Origin: Curtanaerobium respiraculi
GTDB taxonomy: Bacteria > Actinomycetota > Coriobacteriia > Coriobacteriales > Eggerthellaceae
Assembly: GCF_024609215.1 (NCBI RefSeq)
Contig: NZ_JANIPD030000040.1
Coordinates: 61,879 to 125,878 of the forward strand
Length of the DNA: 64,000 nucleotides
Direction of reading: 5' to 3'
In this document: piece after piece, positions 18,433-29,300 of the stretch
Layout of the letters: each line of letters begins with the position of its first letter
Numbering within the stretch: the stretch's first letter is position 1
Notes under the pieces: model-generated
Told to the model about the DNA's origin: nothing
The model's input: the letters and a program-made list of their open reading frames with translations, nothing else
Databases searched by the model: none
Position numbers and translations under genes: made by a program

Positions 18433-19269
18433 CTAGCGCTGCGACCCTTTCGGGGCGCGGCGAAGGATGGCTCCGACAGCCCAATGCAGGAAGAACGCCG
18501 CGATGTTGCAGAGCACTACGCTCGCGCCGGCGGGGGTGGAGAACACATACGACACGGTGATGCCGATCCACAGGCACGCCACGGAAACGACGGCCGAGCT
18601 GATGGTGACGCGGCGGAACGAGTCGTGCACGCGCATGGAGGTGAGCGCGGGGAACACGATGAGGCTGGAGATGAGCAGCGCGCCCATCAGCTTCATGCCC
18701 AGCACGATGACCAGTGCCGCCAGCGTGGCGAGCGCGGCGTTGTAGGCGCCGGTGTTGGTGCCCGTGGCCTTGGCGAACGACTCGTCGAATGTGATGGCCA
18801 CGATGCGGTTGTACAGGATGACGAACACGATAAGCACCGCGACCGACACGATGATGGAGAGCACCACGTCGGTCTGCGAGAGCCCCAGGATGCTGCCGAA
18901 CAGGTAGTTGTCCACGTCGGTGTTCATACCGGTGGACATGGAGATCACGAACACGCCCACGGCGAGCGCGCCCGTGGATATGAGCGCGACGGAGGCGTCG
19001 CCTTTGATCTTGCTGCCGTCGCTGACGCGCAAAAGCAGGAAGGCGGAGGCGACCACCACGGGGATCGCCACGGCAAGCGGCGCCGCGTTCACGGCCGTCG
19101 CCACGGCCATGGCGCCGAAGCCCACGTGCGACAGCCCGTCGCCGATCATGGAAAAGCGCCGCAGCACCAGGCTCACGCCCAGAAGCGCCGCGCACAGCGC
19201 GACCAATGTGCCCACGATGAACGCGCGCACCATGAACGGGTAGGAGAGCATTTCCGCAACAAGCGCCAT
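18433..19269 (-). CDS. znuB: zinc ABC transporter permease
   Basis: 278 aa with about eight membrane helices and the family segments VSLVLRRFSMIGDGLSHVGF and GALLISSLIVFPALTS typical of ZnuB/MntB permeases (ABC-3 family). The ATG overlaps the znuC stop in TGATG, showing translational coupling. It is the last gene of zur-znuA-znuC-znuB. Manganese specificity cannot be excluded from this gene alone, but the upstream Zur-type regulator and His-rich binding protein favour zinc. Confidence 0.92.
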   Translation of the reverse strand: MALVAEMLSYPFMVRAFIVGTLVALCAALLGVSLVLRRFSMIGDGLSHVGFGAMAVATAVNAAPLAVAIPVVVASAFLLLRVSDGSKIKGDASVALISTGALAVGVFVISMSTGMNTDVDNYLFGSILGLSQTDVVLSIIVSVAVLIVFVILYNRIVAITFDESFAKATGTNTGAYNAALATLAALVIVLGMKLMGALLISSLIVFPALTSMRVHDSFRRVTISSAVVSVACLWIGITVSYVFSTPAGASVVLCNIAAFFLHWAVGAILRRAPKGSQR

Positions 19270-19991
19270 CAGCGGCCCCCGCTTTCTTCCGCGCGGACGC
19301 CCAAGAAGGAGCGTCCCAGCTCCGTGGCAAGATACTCCTGCCGCGTTCCGAAGAACAGCTGGTCGAGCGAGAGGTGCAGTATGTGCGATGCGCGCGTGGC
19401 GGCGCACTGCGTATCGTGCGACACCATGATCACCGCGATGCCGTCCGCGTCGTTCACGGCATCTATGCGGTCGTACAGCTCGGTAGTGGCTTCGGGGTCC
19501 AAGCCCGAGGCGGGCTCGTCCAACAGCACAAGGCGCGATGTGGCGCACAGGGCGCGGGCCAACAGCACGCGTTGCTGCTGGCCGCCCGAAAGCTCGCTGA
19601 ACTTGCGTTTGCGCAGGTTGGTTGCGCTCATGAGCTCCAGATTGTGTGCCATCTTGTCCCGGTGCGCCTTCTGGTAGAAGGGGCGGCGCCCCAGGCTGTT
19701 CAAGCACCCTGAGAGCACCACCTCCTCCACGCTCGCGGGGAAATCGGCGCGCGGCGCGCTCTTCTGGGGCAGATATCCCACCTCGTCCAGCCTCAGGCCG
19801 TCCCCGTACTCGACGCTGCCCGAAGCGGGTTTGATCAGCCCGAGCAAGCCTTTGACCAGCGTGGATTTCCCCGCGCCGTTTTCGCCCACCACGCACAGGT
19901 AGTCGCCGCTGTCCACGGCGAAGTTCAGTTTGCGCACGGCGGGCGCGCCATCGTATGCAAACGAGGCATCACGGCAGGATATCAAGCTCAT
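19269..19991 (-). CDS. znuC: zinc ABC transporter ATP-binding protein
   Basis: 240 aa, complete. Walker A GENGAGKST (~36-44), Q-loop VGYLPQKSA, signature LSGGQQQRV, Walker B LVLLDEPASGLDP and H-loop VSHD are all intact. It energises ZnuB. It begins 3 bp downstream of the znuA stop and overlaps znuB. Confidence 0.95.
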   Translation of the reverse strand: MSLISCRDASFAYDGAPAVRKLNFAVDSGDYLCVVGENGAGKSTLVKGLLGLIKPASGSVEYGDGLRLDEVGYLPQKSAPRADFPASVEEVVLSGCLNSLGRRPFYQKAHRDKMAHNLELMSATNLRKRKFSELSGGQQQRVLLARALCATSRLVLLDEPASGLDPEATTELYDRIDAVNDADGIAVIMVSHDTQCAATRASHILHLSLDQLFFGTRQEYLATELGRSFLGVRAEESGGR

Positions 19992-19994
19992 GTG

Positions 19995-21017
19995 TTACGC
20001 GAGCGCCTTCCTCAGGGCATCGACGTTTTCGGTCATCATCGACATGTACGTCGCGCCCTCTTTCATCTGATCGGCCGAAACGTTATGGCAGGTATAGAAC
20101 GTCAGGCGCTTCGCACCGGTGGATTCTGCGATAGTGTCGGCGATCTTACCATTTGAGAGCTCGATCGAGAACACGACGGGGATCTTCTCCTCTTTTACCT
20201 TATTGATCAGGAACGCCACGGTATCGGCGCTCGCCTCGGTGTCGGTGGCGCAGCCCGGGAAGGCGGCGTAGTAGTTCAGGCCGTATTCCTCGACGAAGTA
20301 GCGCAGGGGGAAGCGATCGCCGAAGACGATGGTCTTCCGGTTCGCGTTGTTCACCACGTCGCGGAATTTGCCGTCCAGCTCTTCCAGCTGCTTTTTGTAC
20401 TCGGTCGCGTTCGCCTTGAAGGCGTCGGCATCGGCCGGCCGGGCGCTTGACATGCGATCGCACAGCGCATCGACGATGGCCTCGGCGTTCTTGGGCGAGG
20501 TCCACACGTGCTCGTCGATCTCGGCCTCCTCGCCGTCGGCGTGCTCATGCTCATGCTCGTGCTCATGCGCCTCTCCCTCGGCGTGCTCATGGGCTTCGCC
20601 GTCCGCGTGCTCATGCTCTTCCTGCATGCCCTCGACGGTCTCTTCCTCGACGGTCTTCACGCAGTCGACCAGCTTCAGGGTCTGGGGCGCCTTATCTCCC
20701 ATGGACTCCAGGATGTCTTCCACCCATTCGTCGTTCTCGCCGCCCACGTACACGAACAGGTCGGCGTTCTGGATGGTCTTGATGTCTTCGGGGGTGGGTT
20801 CGTACGAATGCGCCTCGGCGCCGGGGGCCAGCAGCATCTGAACGTCGGCGCGGTCTCCGCCGATCTGCTTGGCGAAGTCGTACTGCGGGAAGATGGTCGC
20901 GACGACTTTGACTTTCTCGTCGCTCGAAGGGGTCGATGTGCTGCCTTGGCTCGAGCAGCCCGCCAAAATGGCGATGCACATGACAAGTGCCGCGGCGACG
21001 GCGATGATTTTCTTCAT
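19995..21017 (-). CDS. znuA: zinc-binding lipoprotein of ABC transporter
   Basis: 340 aa. Signal peptide with lipobox LAGC (lipidated Cys21) anchors it outside the membrane. The cluster A-1 fold is indicated by PQYDFAKQIGGDRADVQMLL and the metal-ligand positions EAHSYEP (His) and DEHVWTSPKNA (His), plus a C-terminal Asp/Glu region. Residues ~134-165 form a flexible His/Glu-rich loop rich in HEHEHEHEHADG, a hallmark of zinc rather than manganese proteins. It is encoded between zur and znuC. Confidence 0.95.
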   Translation of the reverse strand: MKKIIAVAAALVMCIAILAGCSSQGSTSTPSSDEKVKVVATIFPQYDFAKQIGGDRADVQMLLAPGAEAHSYEPTPEDIKTIQNADLFVYVGGENDEWVEDILESMGDKAPQTLKLVDCVKTVEEETVEGMQEEHEHADGEAHEHAEGEAHEHEHEHEHADGEEAEIDEHVWTSPKNAEAIVDALCDRMSSARPADADAFKANATEYKKQLEELDGKFRDVVNNANRKTIVFGDRFPLRYFVEEYGLNYYAAFPGCATDTEASADTVAFLINKVKEEKIPVVFSIELSNGKIADTIAESTGAKRLTFYTCHNVSADQMKEGATYMSMMTENVDALRKALA

Positions 21018-21111
21018 AGTCTTCTTTCTCTCTGATTAGTGGGTTCGGATACGCGTGGACACTCCGTTCGCGGCGCGGTGGGCGAGGGCGAAGCGGAGCA
21101 TGGCGGCTCGA

Positions 21112-21573
21112 TCAGACGATGCGGCCATTACCTCCCTGGAAACGGTCGGTCGGGGTCTCTTCGCGGTGCGGCTTCTTCGACTTGCAGTCATCGCAAATGC
21201 CGAACAGCACGGTCTGCCACGGGTCGATGTCGAATCCGTGCTTGGCGGCGATGTGTTCCTTCAGGCTGTCGAGCTCGTGGCATCGCAGGTGGATGATCCT
21301 CCCGCATTCGCGGCATTCGCAATGGACCGAGATGGGCATCGCGTCATCGCCGCGCTGGCCGAGATATTCGAAGCAGCTTGCACGCTTGCCCGACGTCGGC
21401 ATCCTGCGGACCAACCCCTCTTCCTCGAACCGCGTGAGCGCCCGATAGGCGGTCGCGGTGCTCACGGGTGTGCCCGCCGCCTTCAGCGCATCGACGAGCT
21501 CGTCGGCGGTGACGTGCTGTTCGCGGGAAAGCACGGAGAGGATCGCATCCTGCTGCTTCGTCTTGTAACGCAC
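21112..21573 (-). CDS. zur: Fur-family zinc uptake regulator
   Basis: About 153 aa from a GTG at 21573 preceded by AAAGGGG; an upstream ATG-type start at 21612 would read through the operator. The DNA-binding wing is in TADELVDALKAAGTPVSTAT, followed by AYRALTRFEEEGLVRR. Structural zinc pairs are CECRECG and CDDC, and the HLRCHEL segment supplies sensor ligands. As the first gene of zur-znuACB, with a palindromic box overlapping its leader, it is probably autoregulated. Fur or PerR identity is less likely given the neighbours. Confidence 0.88.
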   Translation of the reverse strand: MRYKTKQQDAILSVLSREQHVTADELVDALKAAGTPVSTATAYRALTRFEEEGLVRRMPTSGKRASCFEYLGQRGDDAMPISVHCECRECGRIIHLRCHELDSLKEHIAAKHGFDIDPWQTVLFGICDDCKSKKPHREETPTDRFQGGNGRIV

Positions 21574-21596
21574 AGAAACCCCTTTGAAACTGATAT

Positions 21597-21611
21597 TGAG
21601 AAGCATTCTCA
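21597..21611 (-). promoter_or_regulatory. Zur-box-like palindrome
   Basis: TGAGAA-TGC-TTCTCA on the minus strand, symmetric apart from the centre, with AT-rich similarity extending 4-5 bp outward. It lies 24 bp upstream of the zur GTG, a good position for zinc-dependent repression of the whole operon. Confidence 0.7.
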
Positions 21612-21613
21612 TA

Positions 21614-21817
21614 TTAGTCCATCAGATTCGCGTCCACGGAATCTCCACGTGCCAAGGATCGACCCATGTCGAGACGGGAGATGGAGCTGTTGCCGAAAAG
21701 CGGGTGGATCGATGTTGCGCCGGCTTGCCGTGTTGATGGGGGAAGTCTTTTCCAACGTGAGAAGCAAGGGTCGCATCTCAGGTTTGATTCTCTTACTGGA
21801 CGTGCGCTCATGAGAAA
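21614..21817. other. zur/adhesin intergenic region
   Basis: No gene is supported in this stretch, which lies between two divergent promoters. Confidence 0.4.
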
Positions 21818-21848
21818 GTTAGCAATCCTAACTAGATGCGTGTAATAT
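21818..21848 (+). promoter_or_regulatory. promoter and GTTAG-N5-CTAAC operator of surface protein gene
   Basis: An inverted repeat GTTAGCAATCCTAAC (21818-21832) overlaps a possible -35 (TTAGCA), followed 18 bp later by TAATAT (21843-21848). A similar GTTAG-N6-CTAAC repeat lies before the ABC operon at 48050. Confidence 0.45.
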
Positions 21849-21906
21849 AGGCGAGGTTTCTTTCTCCGTATGGCTATGCGGGGGTTTTTCCTTATGGAGG
21901 GCGTGA

Positions 21907-24900
21907 ATGAAAAAGAGATTCCGGTATTGTGCCAGCATCGTGTTGATAGCATGCTCCTGCTTCACCGTCGGCGCTGTGCAGGCGCTGGCCGATGAGACCT
22001 CGTCGACCTCGTCGGCGGTGCTGCCCGCGGCCGACGGGGTCGCATTGCGGGATGGCACGGCGTTGTCGTCCGATGTCGATCCAACCGAGGTTCCGTCATC
22101 CGCGCAGCTAGCTTCGTCCTCAAGCGAAACCCAATCCGCAGACGCTTCAACGGAGGATGGGCAGGACCCATCCGATCCTGCGGATTCGGCTGAGCCTCCC
22201 ACCTCTGCCGATTCGGAACCGCTTGCGTCACGGGCTGCTCCTCTGCGGGCGCCTGCCGCCCCTTCGCCGCTTCAGCAGATGATCGATGATGCTCCAAACG
22301 GCGGTACAGTGACCATCACGAGCGATATGGGTTTGACCGAAACCGTGGTGATCCCTGCCGGGAAATCCATCACGTTGACCGATGATGGAACCGCCCGCAC
22401 GATCAAGAGCACGGCGGAGCCGATGTTCAAGGTCGAGGGAACCCTCACAATCGCGGCAACGTCCGATGCTAATCTGAGATTTTTTGGTTCCTCGAACGGG
22501 ACGTCGAGCCAAGGCTCGGTTGCAACCGTCACCGGTGCGCTCAACTTGAAGAGCGGGACGTTCACGGGCGGTGCGGCAACCGCTGCGGTCGAGGGCACGG
22601 TTGCCGTCTTCGGTGGGACGTTTGCCATGACCGGCGGGCTTATCACCGGCGAGCCAAAGGGCGCTACGGGTACGGTTTCCACGGCGACGGTGCTCGTTTG
22701 GGACGGCTCCACGTTCACCATGACCGGTGGTTCCATCACCGGCAACCGTGCCATTTCCGGATGGGCGGTGATCACATCGGGCTCCCAGATGAGCATGACG
22801 GGCGGTTCCATCGACGGAAATGCCGGCGGTGTCATATTGACGGGGAAATCCAACTTCGACTTTTCCGGCGGGTCGATATCGAACAACACCAATTCCGGCA
22901 TCAAGGTGAATTCGGGGACGACCCTCGCCATGACGGGTGGAACGATTTCCGGCAACGAGGCGGGCTACATGCGCGACGATGGTCGCGAGGTGATAAGCCC
23001 AGGCGCGGGCATCTGCGTTCGTAATGCGGGGACCGCGGTCATATCTGGTGGAACCATCAGCGGCAATCATTCAAACGGATCGGGAGGCGGCATCTATGCC
23101 GACGAGAGCAACGACCTTACCATCACCGGCTGCACGATCTCGGGGAATTCAGCCGCCAGCTTGGGCGGCGGCGTGTACATCAACTCCACCGTATCCACGC
23201 TGCGAATCGATAGCGCACTCGTCACAGGCAACACCGCGTCGCTGATGGGCGGCGGCGTGTGGTGCTGCCCGACGAGCGAGGCGACCATCGGGGTCACCGA
23301 TGGCATGGCGATCTTCGATAACTCGACGACGGACGACCCCTCGGCAGGGGATGACTTCGCAAACCTGAACCAGTCGAGCAGCGAGGGGGCGAAGGTTACG
23401 GTTTCCGATCGCATGCTCGGCGGTGGTGTCGTTTCCTTTTACCGTGATGGCGCGATCGCATATGCACCTGACGGAGCGAAGTTCTTTGACAAATGGAAGG
23501 CGGATCCTGCTGCTCCGCGTTTCGACGCCTCCAATCCGGGGGATCCCGTCCATATCGATGGAACGCTTGAATCCCGTGCCCTGAAGTCGGTCGCAAGTGA
23601 TGATGCGAAGCGGGCAGCGAGGCTCAAGGCGACCACGGTCATCATCGGCAACACGGCGAAGGCGGGCGGCGGCATCGCCACCAACGGCAGCTTCACCAGC
23701 GGCAAGAACGACGAAGGTTGGAAGCTTTCTGTCAACAAGGTGTGGGGTGATGCCGTTCCCGCATCCTCGAAGAAGGCGGTCCCCGTCTATCTCGTGATCG
23801 ACGGTACGGTGCTTGATCATGTCGTGCTTTCCCAGGACAACGGCTACCAAGCCGCGTTCGAGGGGCTGCCCAACCCTGATTCGGTGGGGGTTATCGAGGT
23901 TCGCGAGGGGACGTTCGATGCAGAGGGGAAGGCAATTCCGGTCGAACCGGCCAATACATGGGACATTTCGTACAGCACGTTGACCAAAGACGAGACGACG
24001 AAAACCCTCTCGGGGACAGTGACCAATGAGCCGATTCCCGAGACCATCGCAATCCCCATTGAAAAAAAGTGGATCGGTGATGAGGGCAAATCGGTTGTTA
24101 TCGAGCTTTTGGCCGATGGCAAGCCGACCGGCAAGATGCTGCCACTGAATGCGGAAAATTCCTGGAAGGGGACGTTCGAGGGTCTTGCCAAGCGTGATTC
24201 GAAAGGTGCCTTGATTTCCTATAGTGTGAGGGAAACGCGCATCGATGACGTCGACGGTGATACGTATATGATGCAACCCATTCAAGGAACTGCGGAAAAG
24301 GGTTTCACCATCACCAACGTCAACACGACCACGGTGGATGTTGCGGGCTCCAAGACCTGGAACGACGATGGCGACCGCGATGGCATGCGGCCCGAGAGCA
24401 TCACCGTCCACCTGCTCGCCGACGGGGTTGAGAAGGCGAGCAAGACCGTGACGGCCGCCGATGGTTGGAAATGGTCGTTCGATGGCCTTGCGAAATTCGA
24501 CAAAGAAGATGGCCACGCGATCTCCTACACGTTGACCGAAGACGCGGTCGCGGGATACGTCGCCACTTCGAAAGCGTTCGATATCACCAACGCCCACAAC
24601 CCTCAGAAGACCTCAGTCAAAGTTGAGAAGAAATGGGACGACGCGGATAATCAAGACGGCCTGCGCCCGGCAAGCGTGACCGTTAAGCTCCTCGCCGACG
24701 GCGTGGACACCGGCAAGACGGCGAAGCTGTCGGATGAGGGCCAGTGGACCGCGGTCTTCGACGACCTCCTTGCCAAGAGCGGCGGCCGTGACATCGTCTA
24801 CACGGTTGAGGAGGTCGATGTTCCCGAAGGGTACACCGTTGCGATTTCTGGAGACGTCCAAAAGGGGTTCACCGTTACAAACGCGCATAAGCCCACGGAA

Positions 24901-25059
24901 CCCGATACCCCTAAGCCGAATAAGCCCCACCCCGATCGGCCTTCCGTTGAAAAGACTCCGCAAACCGGCGATGTTGCGGGCGCGGTTGCCGCAGGCATTG
25001 CGATCGTGGCCGTCGGGGCGTTGGTTATCGCCGTGGCGATTCGCAGGAAGATGCGTTAA
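21907..25059 (+). CDS. sortase-anchored beta-helix / Cna-B surface protein
   Basis: 1,050 aa. The start follows TATGGAGGG. A signal peptide (~1-29, ends VQALA) leads into a Ser/Thr/Ala-rich linker, then roughly residues 120-530 of short repeats of type MTGGSISGN, the pattern of a right-handed parallel beta-helix. Four Cna-B-type domains follow, starting near residues 607, 716, 810 and 902 (two with the DxxGxRPxSxTVxLLADG pattern). The C-terminus has a sorting signal: TPQTGD near 1017, a hydrophobic segment and RRKMR. By family knowledge such proteins act in adhesion or extracellular matrix; the ligand is unknown. The Lys/Asn positions needed for isopeptide bonds were not checked. Confidence 0.88.
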   Translation: MKKRFRYCASIVLIACSCFTVGAVQALADETSSTSSAVLPAADGVALRDGTALSSDVDPTEVPSSAQLASSSSETQSADASTEDGQDPSDPADSAEPPTSADSEPLASRAAPLRAPAAPSPLQQMIDDAPNGGTVTITSDMGLTETVVIPAGKSITLTDDGTARTIKSTAEPMFKVEGTLTIAATSDANLRFFGSSNGTSSQGSVATVTGALNLKSGTFTGGAATAAVEGTVAVFGGTFAMTGGLITGEPKGATGTVSTATVLVWDGSTFTMTGGSITGNRAISGWAVITSGSQMSMTGGSIDGNAGGVILTGKSNFDFSGGSISNNTNSGIKVNSGTTLAMTGGTISGNEAGYMRDDGREVISPGAGICVRNAGTAVISGGTISGNHSNGSGGGIYADESNDLTITGCTISGNSAASLGGGVYINSTVSTLRIDSALVTGNTASLMGGGVWCCPTSEATIGVTDGMAIFDNSTTDDPSAGDDFANLNQSSSEGAKVTVSDRMLGGGVVSFYRDGAIAYAPDGAKFFDKWKADPAAPRFDASNPGDPVHIDGTLESRALKSVASDDAKRAARLKATTVIIGNTAKAGGGIATNGSFTSGKNDEGWKLSVNKVWGDAVPASSKKAVPVYLVIDGTVLDHVVLSQDNGYQAAFEGLPNPDSVGVIEVREGTFDAEGKAIPVEPANTWDISYSTLTKDETTKTLSGTVTNEPIPETIAIPIEKKWIGDEGKSVVIELLADGKPTGKMLPLNAENSWKGTFEGLAKRDSKGALISYSVRETRIDDVDGDTYMMQPIQGTAEKGFTITNVNTTTVDVAGSKTWNDDGDRDGMRPESITVHLLADGVEKASKTVTAADGWKWSFDGLAKFDKEDGHAISYTLTEDAVAGYVATSKAFDITNAHNPQKTSVKVEKKWDDADNQDGLRPASVTVKLLADGVDTGKTAKLSDEGQWTAVFDDLLAKSGGRDIVYTVEEVDVPEGYTVAISGDVQKGFTVTNAHKPTEPDTPKPNKPHPDRPSVEKTPQTGDVAGAVAAGIAIVAVGALVIAVAIRRKMR

Positions 25060-25083
25060 TTCCCCCTCGCAAGTCCCTCTCTC

Positions 25084-25113
25084 GGAAGGCCGGTCGTTGT
25101 TGACCGGCCTTCC
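25084..25113 (+). terminator. hairpin after surface protein gene
   Basis: Perfect 12-bp arms (GGAAGGCCGGTC) around a 6-base loop, 24 bp after the stop. No T run follows, so termination efficiency is uncertain. Confidence 0.65.
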
Positions 25114-25166
25114 GGCGTATGGGAGGGGTTCATTCTGTGGAGAAAAGGGCTATTATTATAAATCGT

Positions 25167-25179
25167 ACAATTATATTGT
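25167..25179 (+). promoter_or_regulatory. AT-rich palindrome upstream of pirin gene
   Basis: ACAAT-TAT-ATTGT lies in an AT-rich stretch 60 bp before the pirin ATG. Its symmetry suits a MarR/TetR-type repressor site; the regulator is unknown. Confidence 0.4.
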
Positions 25180-25238
25180 ATGCAAGTAATATGATGCGGA
25201 TTGAAAAGATATGCAAACCAATCACCAAGGAGCTTGCA

Positions 25239-26096
25239 ATGGAAAAATCGTACCGTTCGATCAAGCGCATCGTGCGCGGCGTCCACACGACGGATGGCGC
25301 GGGCGTTCACCTGGTGCGCGTCGTTGGCCAGAACGACATCGACGACTTCGACCCGTTCCTAATGCTCGATGCTTTCGATTCCGATGATCCGGCGGATTAC
25401 GTCGCCGGGTTCCCCTGGCATCCGCATCGCGGCATCGAAACCGTTACCTACCTTATCGAGGGCGACATCGAGCATGGGGACAGCCTGGGGAATCGCGGCA
25501 GCATCAAGGATGACGATTGCCAATGGATGACCGCCGGCTCGGGCATCATCCATCAAGAGATGCCGCAGGCGACCGACAGCATGCTGGGGGCCCAGCTGTG
25601 GCTGAACCTTCCTGCAGATGATAAGATGTGCGATCCGCAATACGGCGATATCCAGAAGGAGAACGTCCCCGTCGTCAAGGACGATATCGCCACCGTGCGC
25701 GTCCTGGCGGGTTCGTATGGCGAGATTGAAGGCGCGTTCCAGGGCCAGCATGTTCCGATGACGTATCTCGACGTCGAGGTGAACCCGAATCAGGAATGGG
25801 AGTTTCCGAGCGACCCCGAGGCGACGCTGTTCGTGTACCTGGTGTCCGGATCGGCCTCGTTCGACGGGGGCGAGAACTTCGAGGACCACCATCAAGCCGT
25901 GCTCTTCACGCAAGACGAGTACCTGCGCGTGAAGGCGGGCAAGGAAGGCGCGCGCATGCTGCTTCTGCAGGCACATCCTCTGCACGAGCCGGTCGCATGG
26001 GGTGGCCCGGTCGTCATGAACACCGACGAGGAGCTCCGTCAGGCGTTCAAAGACATCCGCAACGACACGTTCATCAGACACGAACCCGCGATGTGA
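25239..26096 (+). CDS. pirin family protein
   Basis: 285 aa from the ATG at 25239, preceded by AAGGAG; an in-frame upstream start at 25119 is not supported. It is a bicupin with the pirin N-terminal motif FPWHPHRGIETVTYLIEGDI, which supplies the metal-binding His residues, followed by MTAGSGIIHQEMP. Pirins bind Fe or Ni and some are quercetinases or redox sensors; substrate cannot be told here. The C-terminal cupin is complete. It is monocistronic between two terminators. Confidence 0.92.
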   Translation: MEKSYRSIKRIVRGVHTTDGAGVHLVRVVGQNDIDDFDPFLMLDAFDSDDPADYVAGFPWHPHRGIETVTYLIEGDIEHGDSLGNRGSIKDDDCQWMTAGSGIIHQEMPQATDSMLGAQLWLNLPADDKMCDPQYGDIQKENVPVVKDDIATVRVLAGSYGEIEGAFQGQHVPMTYLDVEVNPNQEWEFPSDPEATLFVYLVSGSASFDGGENFEDHHQAVLFTQDEYLRVKAGKEGARMLLLQAHPLHEPVAWGGPVVMNTDEELRQAFKDIRNDTFIRHEPAM

Positions 26097-26150
26097 TCAC
26101 CAATGGGATCGTTCGTATGGTTTCATGCGGGATTGCGAACATTGATCGAA

Positions 26151-26176
26151 GGGGATCGAACATGGATTCGATCCCC
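26151..26176 (+). terminator. intrinsic terminator of pirin gene
   Basis: 10-bp perfect arms GGGGATCGAA / TTCGATCCCC around a 6-base loop, followed by a weak T-containing tail, 55 bp after the stop. Confidence 0.7.
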
Positions 26177-26366
26177 TGCTTTGCTGCTGGGCGGCGAATA
26201 GCTGATCCGCTGATCGACTGCAAGATATGAAATGTGTCCTATTTATGAATGAGGGGCAAAACGCCTCCTTATCGTTGATTTTCTTTCGACAACTGTTCAT
26301 ATTCAGTCGGAATTCAAGCATGCGGGGAAGAGCTGCCCCTTGAAAAAAATGGAAGGATATTTACGC

Positions 26367-29300
26367 ATGGATAGAAGAAATTCCGGGAAGGCGACACTGA
26401 GGCTATCCGATTTCGTGCGGCACGTCTCAAGGACGGGAATGGCTTTTGTCCTTGCCTTTGCATTGAGCGGTTTCACCCCAAGCGTCTTGGCTTTTGCAGA
26501 GGATGGTAACGAAAATAAAAGCGATCAACCCGCATCCGGGGTAGAGACCTTGGTGGAGGCGCCCACGTCTTACACCGTTCCGGCGGATGATCAAGTGCAG
26601 GGCGATAGGGAAACAGCTCGGGAATCTGCCGGTTCTGACGCTGCTGCATCTGGTCTGGCCGATGTTTCGTCCACTTCCGGCGATGTTTCCGGTCAGGATG
26701 CGACTGGTGGTTCAAAATCTGATTCCAAGAGCTCAGATGGCCAATCCACTGGTTTGCTTGGTGGAGACGCTGCCAACTCTACACGAGTGCCAGGTGGGGC
26801 GCTCGCTGAGGAAATCGGCAAGAATCGCGAAGCGAACCCTGCCAGCCTAACCGAGTTGTGGGTCGATGGTGCTGCCGGGGATGATATCAACAACGGCGGT
26901 ACCGAAGGTACCGCCCTCAAAACGCTCACCAAGGCACTTGAGCTGCAGGACGCCAATCCGGCAATTGCCACAATCTACCTGAAGGGTACCTTCGAGAAAC
27001 TTCCCACGACAACCATTCCCAGCGGTGTGAAGCTTGTGATCGCTGCAAACACGACCATGACCGGTTCCGGCAACGATGGCATCAAGCTGGAGAGCGGCTC
27101 TACTCTCAAGTGCGAGAACGGTGCCACGCTTTCCATGAGTGGGTTCGGAACTGCGCTCACGGTTCCTGCTGGAGCCTAGCTGCTCGATGGCAACTACATT
27201 TTCAAGGACAATGCGGGTGGTAGCGGCACTCGTGGTATCGCCCTTGCCGGCACCATCAAAGGCAGCGCGGGCAAGACAAGCCTTGTCATCACCGCTGATG
27301 ACAAGAGCAATACCAACTTCTACGAAAGTGGCACCACGTTCGAGAACTGCACGATCAATGTAAACTCTCAAGTGCGAACGTGGTTCGATGCGCGCGATCT
27401 CAACCTGAAAAACGGCTCGTTGACGGTTGCGGGGTTTGGTCAGACCTTCTACGTGAATAGTTTGAACATGGTCGATTCCGAGTTGACCATCAACAAAGGT
27501 GGTTCTTGGGGCGGCACGGGTATGACTATCCAATCTTCCTCATCCATCGTCAACTCGCACATCACTACGAATGCCGGGTCTACCGCGGGCATTTCCATTG
27601 GCGCTATAGGTGGGACCATCCGGGTAACCAACTCAACGCTTGAGTTCAACAACAGCGGCACGGGTGGTCTCAACGTCAATACTGGTGCAGTCGTACTCAC
27701 TGATTCAGTGCTAAAGGGGAATGGCAAGAACAGTGGTGCTCTTTTCGGTGTTCAAACGAATGGCTCCATTGAAATCAACGGTAATTCCCGCGTCGAAACT
27801 CCTGCATCGAAAAACGGCGATACTGGTGCCAGCACGAAAGATGGAAACTATGTCGTACTCGGCGGCTCTCATCTTGTGAAGTACGAGCCTTCTTACAACT
27901 CCAGCTCTGGCAGTACCGTGCCCACCAACGGCGAGGCCAACGGCAACGAGAAGCTGATGCTTTTCACCCTTGCAGATGCCAGCCAAAACGAACTCGCTCC
28001 TCTCAATAAGAGCGGTAACGCCTATGCCTATCCTGTGGCAAACGCTTCCGAGGATGCTCAGAAGCACGTGTGGATTCCCGGTGAGAACGTCACCTTCAAA
28101 CTTAATGCGGACGATGCAGCAGAGACGGTTTCTGCAACCTTTGCCGATGGTTCCAAGAGTGACAAGAATGCCCTTGCCATGCGCGGCTATGCGCTGCCCG
28201 ATGCAATCCCTGCAGAAGGTACTTCCGATGTGCCTTCTGATCCCGTGGCTCCTGGTTATAAGTTCCTCGGCTGGTACTACAAGGACGGCGCGGGAACTGA
28301 GCGGGCTTTCGACTTATCCATGAGGATTGCCGGTCCCATTGCTGTTTACGCCAAGTGGAAGAGCGACTCCGCGAGCTACGGTGTCGTGTACCACAATAAC
28401 CTTTCTGATGATGCAGCCTACACTGCCACGGGCAGCAAGGCAGATCGTAGTTCACAGATTGCCTCCCTCGATACGGTTATCGCAGCGAACCCCGCCTTCT
28501 CCGTGAAGGGTAAGACCTTCACGGGTTGGAATACCAGCGCGGATGGTACGGGAGAGAGCTACGAGGTGGGTTCTACCGTCATCGTTCCCGCAGATAAATT
28601 TTCGCTTGACCTCTATGCCCAATGGGAAGATCAGATGGTTACGGTGCGCTTTTCCGCTAACGGGGGCATTTTCGATAACGATAGCGTGTTCAAGAAGAAT
28701 CCCGATGCGTTCGAGATTTCCACCGATGTAAGCGGTGGGGAGATTGCTACGGTCAAGAAACAGGCGAAGGTCTCTGACAACATGACGTTAAACAGCCTTT
28801 TGAAATCGTTGAATGCCTCTCTTGATGCGAACGCGCCGGGTATCTCCAACCCTGTTGGAGATGATGGGGTTGACGCTTATAAAGGGATTGCCTCTCGTAA
28901 CTTCTTTGTTCTTGATCCTGATGTGAAAGAGCAGTCCATTTTCGGCTATGTATACGATCACGAGAATGCTTATTGGTTCACCGATGCAGAAGGCAAGAAT
29001 CAAGCTTCCATCCATGGCGGCACGAAGGTCGATGCTGACCTCACCTATTATCTCAAGTGGAAAAACGATCCGGCTGTCAAAACTGTTGAGGCCCGGGGTA
29101 CGCTCGATGCCGATATGTGGGGCGATTCAAAAGAAGTAACCAATCAGATTAAATTCGTTAAGTCCGGCGAAAAATTCAGTCTGACGGGCGCCATCGTCAC
29201 TACCGACATCAAAAATCAAATGTCTGCTATCGAGGATCAGTTCAGCGAGAAGCCTGAGAACTTCTCCAATATCGTGCTTTCCGACATCAGGTCGACGTTC